Shown: piece after piece, positions 56,240 to 64,000 of the stretch | Layout: every line of letters starts with the position of its first letter | How positions within the stretch are numbered: the stretch's first letter is position 1 | Assembly: GCF_001612965.1 (NCBI RefSeq) | Contig: NZ_BDBL01000047.1 | Span: 1 to 64,000, forward strand | From: Nocardia kruczakiae NBRC 101016 | GTDB taxonomy: Bacteria; Actinomycetota; Actinomycetes; Mycobacteriales; Mycobacteriaceae | DNA length: 64,000 bases | Reading direction: 5' to 3' | Program-made: the position numbers and the translations under genes | Notes under the pieces: model-generated | The model's input: only the letters and a program-made list of their open reading frames with translations | Databases searched by the model: none | Told to the model about the DNA's origin: nothing

Positions 56240-57442
56240 TCAGAAGAACCAGCCGAGGATCGGTTCGCGTTCGGCCCGGAAAGCGCGGTCCACATCCGCG
56301 AGCACGCGCGCGTTCTTCGCGCGCACCCGGTTCGCGCCGGCGAAGGTGCGGGTGGAGTAGGCGCCGAGGTACAGACTTCCGAGCACGTCGATGCCGAGCT
56401 CGAGGTCGGGGGTGCGGGTGGTGGGTTCGCATTCGGCTCGCCCGTCGCGCACGCGCAGCGCGAAGGTGCCCCCGGCGTGCCGGAACGGATCGTCCACGGC
56501 GACAACGATATCCAGATCCGTCTCGTAGCCGCGCGCGGACAGGGCGGCGGGGACGTCCATCGGCCGGGCCCACAGCCCGTCGTGGCGGCTGACGGTGCGG
56601 ACCAGGCGGGAGTCGGTGAGCAGGTGGGGCAGCGGGTCGTCGTCACCGATGGTGGCGGTGACGGTGTCCACCAGGTCCAGACCCAGCAGGGCACGCCACA
56701 GGGCTGCATGCGCCTCGGCGGTGACCGCGCGCAGTTCCACCACCTCGGCGGTGAGCTTGCGCGGCTCGGGGTTGTCGTAGCGGTAGAGCGCGTACCCGTC
56801 GGGATGGGTGAGGGCGTACAGGGCGGCCTGGCCGCCGCTGCCGACCAACTGGATCAACCACGCCGAATGCGGGCGGACCTGGGCGCCGGGCACCAGTCGC
56901 CGCCAGCGGTCGTAGATGCCGGGCGCCACGGTGATCGCGTCGTCCAGCGAGCTCAGGGTCACACCGCCGGGATCCGGTGCGGTGGGCAGGAACTCGGCGA
57001 ACCGCCGGTCGATGGTGACGCGGTTCTCCACCACACACGGCCCGTATCCGAACCGTCCGTAGATGGTGGCCCGGCTGGCGGTGAAGATGGTCAGCGGCAG
57101 CCCCGCGGCCTCGATGCGCTCGTGCAGTTCGGCGTACATCGCGCGCAGAATCCCGCGACGGCGATGGGTCGGCGCCACCGCGACACCGGCCACGCCGCAC
57201 ACGTCGACGGGATGCGGACCGGGCACCGTGAGCGTCATCGTGGTGTCCCGGGTGTGCCCGACGATCCGGTCGCCGTCCACGGCCACGAGCGCACGCTCGA
57301 TCGGGAACAGTTTCAACCGCTGCGCGGTGACGACCGGATCCTCCCTGGGCGAGACACCGAATGCGTTCGACAACAGCAACCCGATGCCGGGAATGTCCTC
57401 CTCGGTCGCGGGCCTGAGCGTGACCTCCGATGCGATCGCCAT
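56240..57442 (-). CDS. eis: Eis-like GNAT N-acetyltransferase
   Basis: 400 residues. Two GNAT-related regions and an SCP2-like C-terminal domain, as in Eis. VCGVAGVAVAPTHRRRGILRAMYAELHERI is the acetyl-CoA loop; TIYGRFGYGPCVVENRVTIDRRFA contains the conserved Tyr (Tyr126 in M. tuberculosis) and the chain ends in Phe (GWFF), whose carboxylate is catalytic in Eis. Eis acetylates aminoglycosides at several positions and host targets; activity here is inferred. ATG 57442 with AAGGTCGAGGT before it. Confidence 0.88.
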   Translation of the reverse strand: MAIASEVTLRPATEEDIPGIGLLLSNAFGVSPREDPVVTAQRLKLFPIERALVAVDGDRIVGHTRDTTMTLTVPGPHPVDVCGVAGVAVAPTHRRRGILRAMYAELHERIEAAGLPLTIFTASRATIYGRFGYGPCVVENRVTIDRRFAEFLPTAPDPGGVTLSSLDDAITVAPGIYDRWRRLVPGAQVRPHSAWLIQLVGSGGQAALYALTHPDGYALYRYDNPEPRKLTAEVVELRAVTAEAHAALWRALLGLDLVDTVTATIGDDDPLPHLLTDSRLVRTVSRHDGLWARPMDVPAALSARGYETDLDIVVAVDDPFRHAGGTFALRVRDGRAECEPTTRTPDLELGIDVLGSLYLGAYSTRTFAGANRVRAKNARVLADVDRAFRAEREPILGWFF

Positions 57443-57527
57443 ACCTCGACCTTCGCACGCCGGCCCGATCCCGCGCACCAGGATTTTCCTGGCGCAGTCC
57501 ACCCGCCGGAGCGAAGGCCGAAGATAC

Positions 57528-57570
57528 GGATCGGGGCCTGCCGTCCCCTCCGAGGCAGGCCCCGATCCGG
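57528..57570. terminator. Perfect 16-bp hairpin between gltA and eis
   Basis: CGGATCGGGGCCTGCC and GGCAGGCCCCGATCCG, 11-base loop. Could terminate gltA read-through or act in the eis leader. Confidence 0.6.
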
Positions 57571-57730
57571 CGCCCCGGTGTCGGTTCCGGGCCGCGACAA
57601 CGATGGTGCCGGGCAGCGCCAGCGAGCCGCTTAACGTGCGCTTGTCATTCGCGCGAATCCGCTTGCGGCGCAGTGCCCACCGAGGCGGACCAGTGAAAAG
57701 CCGTGCGCGGCAATCACCCTCGACATGCAC

Positions 57731-57762
57731 GAAGCCCGCCTTCCGAATGGAAGACGGGCTTC
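57731..57762 (-). terminator. gltA terminator
   Basis: A 14-bp stem with one mismatch and a GAAT loop, starting 13 bp beyond the gltA stop on the minus strand. Confidence 0.75.
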
Positions 57763-57774
57763 GGGGCAGGTGAT

Positions 57775-59130
<1,356 letters not shown>

Positions 59131-59312
59131 GGAAGGATCCCTCTCAGGCTAGAACCGTAGGCGTCGGGCGCGGTCGGCGTCCGGCGCACTTACCTCAACG
59201 CTAGCCGCTCACCGGTAGCGCCGATCCGTGAGGGTCGTCATCTGCTACCTCACGGTCACATGTGTGCGATGTGAGCTCGCGGGCCCGGTCGTGCTAGCGG
59301 CCCGCGCGGTAC

Positions 59313-60692
59313 TCACGAGTGCTGATCGGCCGGAATCTCGGCGTGGACGCGGGGAACGCGGTAGCGGACGAAGGCGGGGAAGACGGCCGCGGCGATCAGC
59401 ACGCCGATCACCACCAGAACCCCACCACCGGCCGCCGCCACGGCAGTACCCATGGCGGCCGCGGTGAAACCGTGGGCAACATCACCGATGCGGGGCCCAC
59501 CGGCGACGACCACGGTGAACACACCCTGCAGCCGTCCGCGCATCTCGTCGGTCGCCACCTCCTGCAACATGCTGGTCCGCAGCGCCGCGGAGAACATGTC
59601 GACCGCGCCACCGAAGGCCAAGCAGGCCAGGGCGATCCACAGTCCGACCCCGACGCTCAGCTGATGGCCGGTGCCGCCGACGGCGAGTCCGAAGCCGATC
59701 ATCGCCACACCCCACAGCGCGATGCACACGACCACGGCCATGCCTTGGCGTCGCACATGGCCGAGCCATCCGGAGAACACGCCGCCGGCGACCGCACCCG
59801 CCGACATCGCGGCGAAGAGCAGGCCCAATGCCACACCGCCGGTCACCGGATCGCCGAAGGTGTCGTGCGCCATCTGCGGGAACAGCGCCCGCGGCATGCC
59901 GAACACCATCGCGATGATGTCGACGGCGAAGGAGGCCAGCAGGATGGGCTGGGTGGACAGATAGCTGAAACCCTCGACGACGGTGCTCAATCCGGCCTTG
60001 CGGGCCACCCCGGTCGGCGGGACGGCGGGCAGCCGCCACACCGCCCACAGTGTGGCCAGCAGGGCGATGGAGTCGAGCAGATACAACATCGACAGTCCGG
60101 TCACCGGAATCAGCGCGCCCGCGAGCACGGGGCCGGCGATGGCGCCGAACTGCATGACGGTCATGTTCAGCGAGTTGGCGGCCGGGAGCAGATCACCCGG
60201 CAGCAGGCGCGGAATGATGGCCGCGCGGGTCGGCTGATTCATCGCGAAGAACGCCTGTTGCACCGCGAAGAGTCCGAGCACCAGCCAGACGTTGTTCACC
60301 CCGGCCGCGGCCTGCAGCCAGAACGCCACCGAGGTCAGCCCGGTGCCGGTGCTCGTGATCAGCAGCAGGGTGCGCCGGTCCATGACATCGGCGACCGCGC
60401 CGCCCCACAGGCCGAAGACGATCAGCGGCACCAGGCCGAAGATCCCGGCCAGGCCGACATATCCGGAGCTGCCGGTGATTTGGTAGATCTGCTGCGGAAC
60501 CGCGACCACCGAGAGCTGGGCTCCGATGACGGTGACGATATTGGTGACCCACAGCCGCCGGAAATCGATGTCGCGCAGCGGCGCGACATCGGCGAGCACC
60601 TTCACCACGGCCGGGCTTTCACCATGGCGCGGCGTCTTCGAGAAATCATCCCATGAATATAGCGGGTACCGGCCGATCCGCGACTCGGGCAT
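59313..60692 (-). CDS. MFS transporter, MFS_3/EntS-like
   Basis: 459 residues, 12 predicted spans. LWVTNIVTVIGAQLSVVAVPQQIYQITGSSGYVGLAGIFGLVPLIVFGLWGGAVADVMDRRTLLL has the loop motif of MFS exporters; AFFAMNQPTRAAIIPRLLPGDLLPAANSLN is typical of the MFS_3 (enterobactin exporter-like) group. ATG 60692. No iron box is seen upstream, so a siderophore role is not supported. It lies just downstream of pdxH on the same strand. Confidence 0.87.
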   Translation of the reverse strand: MPESRIGRYPLYSWDDFSKTPRHGESPAVVKVLADVAPLRDIDFRRLWVTNIVTVIGAQLSVVAVPQQIYQITGSSGYVGLAGIFGLVPLIVFGLWGGAVADVMDRRTLLLITSTGTGLTSVAFWLQAAAGVNNVWLVLGLFAVQQAFFAMNQPTRAAIIPRLLPGDLLPAANSLNMTVMQFGAIAGPVLAGALIPVTGLSMLYLLDSIALLATLWAVWRLPAVPPTGVARKAGLSTVVEGFSYLSTQPILLASFAVDIIAMVFGMPRALFPQMAHDTFGDPVTGGVALGLLFAAMSAGAVAGGVFSGWLGHVRRQGMAVVVCIALWGVAMIGFGLAVGGTGHQLSVGVGLWIALACLAFGGAVDMFSAALRTSMLQEVATDEMRGRLQGVFTVVVAGGPRIGDVAHGFTAAAMGTAVAAAGGGVLVVIGVLIAAAVFPAFVRYRVPRVHAEIPADQHS

Positions 60693-60719
60693 ATCGCCCG
60701 TCGCGGCGGGGATTCCGGG

Positions 60720-61493
60720 TCAGGGCTGCAGGCGTTCGATGCGGGCGGAGCCGATCGCGGCCGGCCCGTCCGGCAGCGTGATCCGGATGCGGTTGTGCAG
60801 CCGGCTGCGCCGGCCCTGCCAGAACTCGATCTGCTCCGGACGCAGGATGTAGCCGCCCCAATTGGCCGGGACCGGAATCTGTTCCACGCCGTCGAAACGG
60901 GCTGTGACGTCGGCCAATGCCCGATCCAGATCCTCCCGGGAGGCCACCGGGCGCGATTGGTGCGAGGCCCACGCGCCCAGTTGCGAATTGCGCGGGCGTG
61001 AGCGCCAGTACGCCGTGGTCACCTCCGTGGAGACGTGGTCCACCGGGCCTCGCAGCGTCACCTGCCGGCCCACCTTGGGCCAGGCGAAGGTGGCCGACGC
61101 ATACGGCACCGCGTGGAGTTGATCACCCTTCGCGGAGTCGTAATTCGTGTAGAAAGTCACACCGTCGGCGGAAACTCCCTTGCACAGAACCGTGCGCGAG
61201 GCGGGGCGCGGACCGGCGTCGGTGAGCTCGACGGTGGCCAGCACCATGGCGTTGGGTTCGGTGATACCGGCGTTGGTGGCGAGCTCGATCCAGTTGCGCA
61301 GCAACGGTTCCCAGCCGTCGGCCGGCCAGCTCTCGGTCAGGTCCGGATCACCGCCGTATTCGGCCCGCATCGCGGCGATGTCGACATCGACGCGGGGTAC
61401 GGCCCCGAAGCGGTCCGGCAAAGTCGATGAATTCGCGGTCGGAAGACCCGATTCGCCCCCCGCTGAGCCCGGTGAATTCTGCTCCTCGCGCAT
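60720..61493 (-). CDS. pdxH: Pyridoxamine 5'-phosphate oxidase
   Basis: 257 residues. FMN enzyme producing pyridoxal phosphate. MVLATVELTDAGPRPASRTVLCKGVSADGVTFYTNYDSAKGDQL, PVDHVSTEVTTAYWRSRPRNSQLGAWASHQSRPVASREDL and the C-terminal RLHNRIRI and ARIERLQP segments are family signatures. ATG 61493 lies 7 bases after TAACGT on the minus strand, indicating a leaderless transcript. The palindrome CCCCAGTACTGGGG lies just upstream, over the region between -10 and -35. Confidence 0.93.
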   Translation of the reverse strand: MREEQNSPGSAGGESGLPTANSSTLPDRFGAVPRVDVDIAAMRAEYGGDPDLTESWPADGWEPLLRNWIELATNAGITEPNAMVLATVELTDAGPRPASRTVLCKGVSADGVTFYTNYDSAKGDQLHAVPYASATFAWPKVGRQVTLRGPVDHVSTEVTTAYWRSRPRNSQLGAWASHQSRPVASREDLDRALADVTARFDGVEQIPVPANWGGYILRPEQIEFWQGRRSRLHNRIRITLPDGPAAIGSARIERLQP

Positions 61494-61508
61494 GGTCCAA
61501 ACGTTACT

Positions 61509-61522
61509 CCCCAGTACTGGGG
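61509..61522. promoter_or_regulatory. Palindrome between pdxH and citA
   Basis: CCCCAGTACTGGGG is a perfect 14-bp palindrome with flanking partial symmetry (TTA-C-T... GG-ATAA). It falls in the pdxH core promoter. The G/C-tract dyad with TA edges resembles CsoR-type copper operators, but no csoR or copper gene is in the window. Confidence 0.45.
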
Positions 61523-61565
61523 GGATAAGGTTGCAGGTGATCGGCCGGAGTGGCATACGGCCGCA

Positions 61566-61613
61566 CCCGGCCGAGCCGGGACAGCACCGCCCCGGCCGAG
61601 CCGGGACAGCACC
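61566..61613. repeat. Tandem 25-bp direct repeat upstream of citA
   Basis: CCCGGCCGAGCCGGGACAGC followed by ACC occurs at 61566 and again at 61591. Each unit contains the hairpin CCGGC/GCCGG. It is in the citA leader. Confidence 0.7.
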
Positions 61614-61666
61614 ACCGCGTGGCCGCCCACAGATCGTGCGGCCCGATTTGCAAGGAGAGTCACAAC

Positions 61667-62809
61667 ATGACTACCAGCGCTGCGGCTCCTACTGGTCCGG
61701 CCGTACCCCCCGATTTCGTCAGTGGCCTGGAAGGCGTGGTGGCGTTCACCACCGATATCGCCGAGCCCGACAAGGACGGCGGCGCGCTGCGCTACCGCGG
61801 TGTCGACATCGAGGATCTGGTCGGTAACCACGTCACCTTTGGTGACGTCTGGGCGCTGCTGGTCGACGGGCGCTTCGGGCAGGGACTGCCGCCCGCCGAG
61901 CCGTTCCCGCTGCCGGTGCACACCGGCGACGTGCGTGTCGACGTACAGGCCGGTCTGGCGATGCTCGCCCCGATCTGGGGCTACCAGCCGCTGCTGGACA
62001 TCGACGACGCCACCGCCCGCGAGAACCTCGCGCGCGCGTCCGTGATGGCCCTGTCCTATGTCGCGCAGTCCGCCCGCGGCATCTACCAGCCGGCCGTGCC
62101 GCAGAAGGATATCGACGAGGCCAGCACGATCACCGAACGCTTCATGCGGCGGTGGAAGGGCGACCCGGACCCGCGCCACGTCGAGGCCATCGACGCCTAC
62201 TGGGTGTCGGCCGCCGAACACGGCATGAACGCCTCCACGTTCACCGCGCGCGTGATCGCCTCGACCGGCGCCGATGTGGCCGCCAGCCTCTCCGGCGCGA
62301 TCGGCGCCATGTCCGGTCCGCTGCACGGCGGTGCGCCCGCGCGCGTGCTGCCGATGATCGAAGAGGTCGAAAAGACCGGCGACGCACGCGGTCTGGTGAA
62401 GGGCATCCTCGATCGCAAGGAGAAGCTGATGGGCTTCGGCCACCGGGTCTACCGGGCCGAGGACCCGCGCGCCCGGGTGCTGCGCGCCACCGCGAAGCGG
62501 CTGGACGCCCCGCGCTACGAGGTCGCCGCCGCGCTCGAGCAGGCCGCGCTGGCCGAACTGCGCGAACGTCGCCCCGACCGCGCCATCGAGACCAACGTCG
62601 AGTTCTGGGCCGCCGTGATCCTGGACTTCGCCGAGGTGCCGGCGCACATGATGCCGGCCATGTTCACCTGTGGCCGCACCGCCGGCTGGTGTGCGCACAT
62701 CCTCGAGCAGAAGCAGTTGGGCAAGCTGGTGCGCCCCGCCGCGATCTACACCGGACCGGCGCCGCGCACCGCGGAATCCGTACCGGGTTGGGACACCATC
62801 GTCCGGTAG
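61667..62809 (+). CDS. citA: Citrate synthase 2 (CitA-like)
   Basis: 380 residues, a type-I-like (dimeric) paralogue matching Rv0889c rather than methylcitrate synthase by context. ALRYRGVDIEDLVGN, GPLHGGAPARVLPMIEEVE (His), LMGFGHRVYRAEDPRARVLR (catalytic His) and ETNVEFWAAVILDFAEVP (catalytic Asp) are complete. ATG 61667 has CAAGGAGAG upstream. Divergent from pdxH, as is common in Nocardia-like genomes. Whether it favours acetyl- or propionyl-CoA cannot be decided from sequence. Confidence 0.92.
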   Translation: MTTSAAAPTGPAVPPDFVSGLEGVVAFTTDIAEPDKDGGALRYRGVDIEDLVGNHVTFGDVWALLVDGRFGQGLPPAEPFPLPVHTGDVRVDVQAGLAMLAPIWGYQPLLDIDDATARENLARASVMALSYVAQSARGIYQPAVPQKDIDEASTITERFMRRWKGDPDPRHVEAIDAYWVSAAEHGMNASTFTARVIASTGADVAASLSGAIGAMSGPLHGGAPARVLPMIEEVEKTGDARGLVKGILDRKEKLMGFGHRVYRAEDPRARVLRATAKRLDAPRYEVAAALEQAALAELRERRPDRAIETNVEFWAAVILDFAEVPAHMMPAMFTCGRTAGWCAHILEQKQLGKLVRPAAIYTGPAPRTAESVPGWDTIVR

Positions 62810-62854
62810 CTCCGGGCCTGCGCTCGTCGCTTCTCTGCCGTAGCATCTGCTCGC

Positions 62855-63745
62855 GTGGGTGGTGCAGAACTGTCGCGACGTCGGCTTCTGGCAGCGGGTG
62901 CGGCGGTGGCCGCGGGGTTCGCCGCAGCGGGATGCGCTACGGCGGAAGGGAATTCGTCGGTCAAGACGATCATCTCCACGGCGCCGCCCGCGCCGGTGCA
63001 CCCTTCGGTTCCGCCGGTGGCGAGTCCGGTGACGGCGGCGCTGTCCGCACAGCCCGATCCGGTGGCCGTGGCCGCACGCTATGCCGGACGCCAGCCCACC
63101 GGATGGGGGATGGACCTGCCCGGCATCATCACCTCGATCCCGGCGCAGGGTAAGCAGATGGCGTTGACCTTCGACGCCTGCGGCGGACCGGACAACGACG
63201 AGATCAACACCGAGCTGATGAATTACCTCGTCGCCCATGACATTCCGGCGACGCTGTTTCTCAACAAGCGCTGGATCGACGCCGACCCGCGCCGGGCCGA
63301 GCAACTGGCCGCTAATCCGTTGTTCGAACTCGCCAACCACGGCACCCGGCACTGTCCGCTCTCGGTCACCGGCCACACCGCCTACGGCATCGCCGGCACC
63401 GCATCCCCGCAACAGGCGATCGACGAGGTGTGGGGCAATCACGAGCGGCTCACCCGGCTGCTCGGGCATCCGCCGCGGTTCTTCCGCGCGGGCACCGCGC
63501 ATTACGACGATGTGGCGGTGGCCATCGTGCGGGATCTGGGAGAGACACCGGTCGGCTTCAGCATCAACGGGGACGCCGGCGCGACCTTCTCGGCCGCGCA
63601 GGTGCGCACCGCCATGTCGGCGGCGCAGCCCGGCGCGATCTCGATCGCCCATATGCACCGCCCGAAATCCGGTACCGCCGAGGGAATGTCGGTGGTTCTG
63701 CCGGTATTGCGTTCGCGCGGTTTCGAATTCGTCAAACTGCCCTGA
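62855..63745 (+). CDS. Tat-exported lipoprotein, polysaccharide deacetylase family
   Basis: 296 residues. The N-terminus SRRRLLAAGAAVAAGFAAAGC carries a twin-arginine motif and a lipobox Cys27. The NodB/CE4 domain follows: the first catalytic motif reads TFDACGG instead of the usual TFDDGP (first Asp kept, second lost), the second metal motif is NHGTRHCPLS, and HPPRFFRAGTAHYDD supplies the third. GTG 62855 lies 8 bases after TAGCAT, suggesting a leaderless transcript. Probably de-N-acetylates a cell-wall polymer outside the membrane; the loss of the second Asp may alter metal binding. Confidence 0.85.
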   Translation: MGGAELSRRRLLAAGAAVAAGFAAAGCATAEGNSSVKTIISTAPPAPVHPSVPPVASPVTAALSAQPDPVAVAARYAGRQPTGWGMDLPGIITSIPAQGKQMALTFDACGGPDNDEINTELMNYLVAHDIPATLFLNKRWIDADPRRAEQLAANPLFELANHGTRHCPLSVTGHTAYGIAGTASPQQAIDEVWGNHERLTRLLGHPPRFFRAGTAHYDDVAVAIVRDLGETPVGFSINGDAGATFSAAQVRTAMSAAQPGAISIAHMHRPKSGTAEGMSVVLPVLRSRGFEFVKLP

Positions 63746-63755
63746 GGCGCGCGCC

Positions 63756-64000
63756 TCACAGTTCGGCCGAGGCCTCCCAGTCCACGGCCACCGACTCGCC
63801 GCGGTCCACGGCGAAGAACGCGACCTCGAGATGCCGGCCCAGATCGACCAGTTCGATCGCCGGGAGCGGCACCGGCTGCACGATCCGTACTCGCCACGGC
63901 TGTGGTTCGTCCCAGGCGCGCAGTTCCAGATCCAGCCGCAGCACCGGATCGTCGCGGCCCGAATAGTCGGCGGCGATCGGCGTCGCGGCCAGCACGGTCG
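63756..64000 (-). CDS. Hypothetical protein, C-terminal part only
   Basis: About 80 C-terminal residues, frame open to the right edge. The sequence (LAATPIAADYSGRDDPVLRLDLELRAWDEPQPWRVRIVQPVPLPAIELVDLGRHLEVAFFAVDRGESVAVDWEASAEL) is beta-rich and acidic. No family recognised. Convergent with the deacetylase gene. Confidence 0.6.
   Translation of the reverse strand, partial: TVLAATPIAADYSGRDDPVLRLDLELRAWDEPQPWRVRIVQPVPLPAIELVDLGRHLEVAFFAVDRGESVAVDWEASAEL

Larger units (their letters stand above)
57443..57774. other. Intergenic region between eis and gltA with two hairpins
   Basis: No gene is apparent. It contains a perfect 16-bp hairpin (57528-57543 with 57555-57570) and, nearer gltA, GAAGCCCG-C-CTTCC / GGAAG-A-CGGGCTTC (57731-57762), which lies 13 bp beyond the gltA stop and probably terminates its transcript. 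The eis promoter must lie in 57450-57530. Confidence 0.7.

Noticed and set aside
59313..60692. EntS-like MFS as part of the siderophore pathway
   Set aside because: No iron box upstream and more than 30 kb from the salicylate genes; family resemblance alone is not enough.
61337..63658. 773-codon minus-strand frame opposite citA and the deacetylase
   Set aside because: Antisense to two complete, motif-bearing genes; composition is that of a mirror frame.

Overview
The window is high-GC actinobacterial DNA, almost certainly from a Nocardia or a close mycolic-acid-producing relative. The evidence is gene content and order. LCP protein, dusB and an acyl-ACP desaturase match M. tuberculosis Rv0822c-Rv0824c. 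A second stretch (dapC, XPB helicase, helicase-associated protein, Rpf, CspB, DUF2771, MFS, DUF3027, DUF2530, MarR, two citrate synthases) follows the Rv0858c-Rv0896 neighbourhood. There is also a salicylate synthase / salicylate-AMP ligase pair of the mycobactin/nocobactin type. GTG starts and apparently leaderless starts (a TANNNT box 6-8 nt before the start codon) are common. No rRNA operon, CRISPR array or prophage was found.

Layout. 1-5.2 kb: truncated LCP gene, dusB, desA-like desaturase with a perfect palindrome upstream, tRNA-Lys, a gene-poor stretch of about 0.9 kb, a butyrolactone-receptor-like TetR gene, and a tRNA-Glu/Asp/Phe cluster. 5.3-13.8 kb: a PucR-type regulator, then a fadD / DUF3556 / FAD-oxidoreductase operon, then small membrane and secreted proteins and a DUF1295 protein. 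The PucR gene and the fadD operon share a 19-bp dyad. A separate 72-bp inverted-repeat element occurs before both fadD and the DUF1295 gene. 13.9-20.3 kb: a beta-oxidation-like operon on the minus strand (enoyl-CoA hydratase, SDR, acyl-CoA ligase, two acyl-CoA dehydrogenases) ending in a TetR gene; matching dyads lie before the first gene and before the TetR gene.

20.4-30 kb: polyprenol-phosphate-mannose synthase, then plsB/plsC for phospholipid synthesis. In plsC the second Asp of the HAD motif is replaced by Gly. Next come the iron-box-controlled salicylate synthase and salicylate-AMP ligase, which make and activate the aryl cap of a nocobactin-type siderophore. 29.6-34.9 kb: an AhpD-like gene with an apparent ECF41-type promoter, a DAHP synthase preceded by a Tyr-Phe-Trp-Phe leader peptide and alternative RNA pairings, dapC, a tiny Trp/Gly/Ser-repeat protein, and an ECF41 sigma factor that could read the AhpD promoter. 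35-43 kb: XPB helicase, an M1 metallopeptidase, a coiled-coil protein, a second tiny hydrophobic protein resembling the first, a lipoprotein and the helicase-associated protein.

43-53.5 kb: rpfA behind a c-di-AMP (ydaO-type) riboswitch, cspB, DUF2771/MFS, a glutaminyl cyclase lipoprotein, and a DUF3027 protein followed by a large Hsp90/sacsin-like ATPase. 53.5-64 kb: DUF2530 and a MarR gene that are divergent neighbours in relatives but are here separated by a solitary TnpB element; then YccF, Eis-like acetyltransferase, gltA, MFS, pdxH, a second citrate synthase, a deacetylase lipoprotein and a gene running off the right edge.
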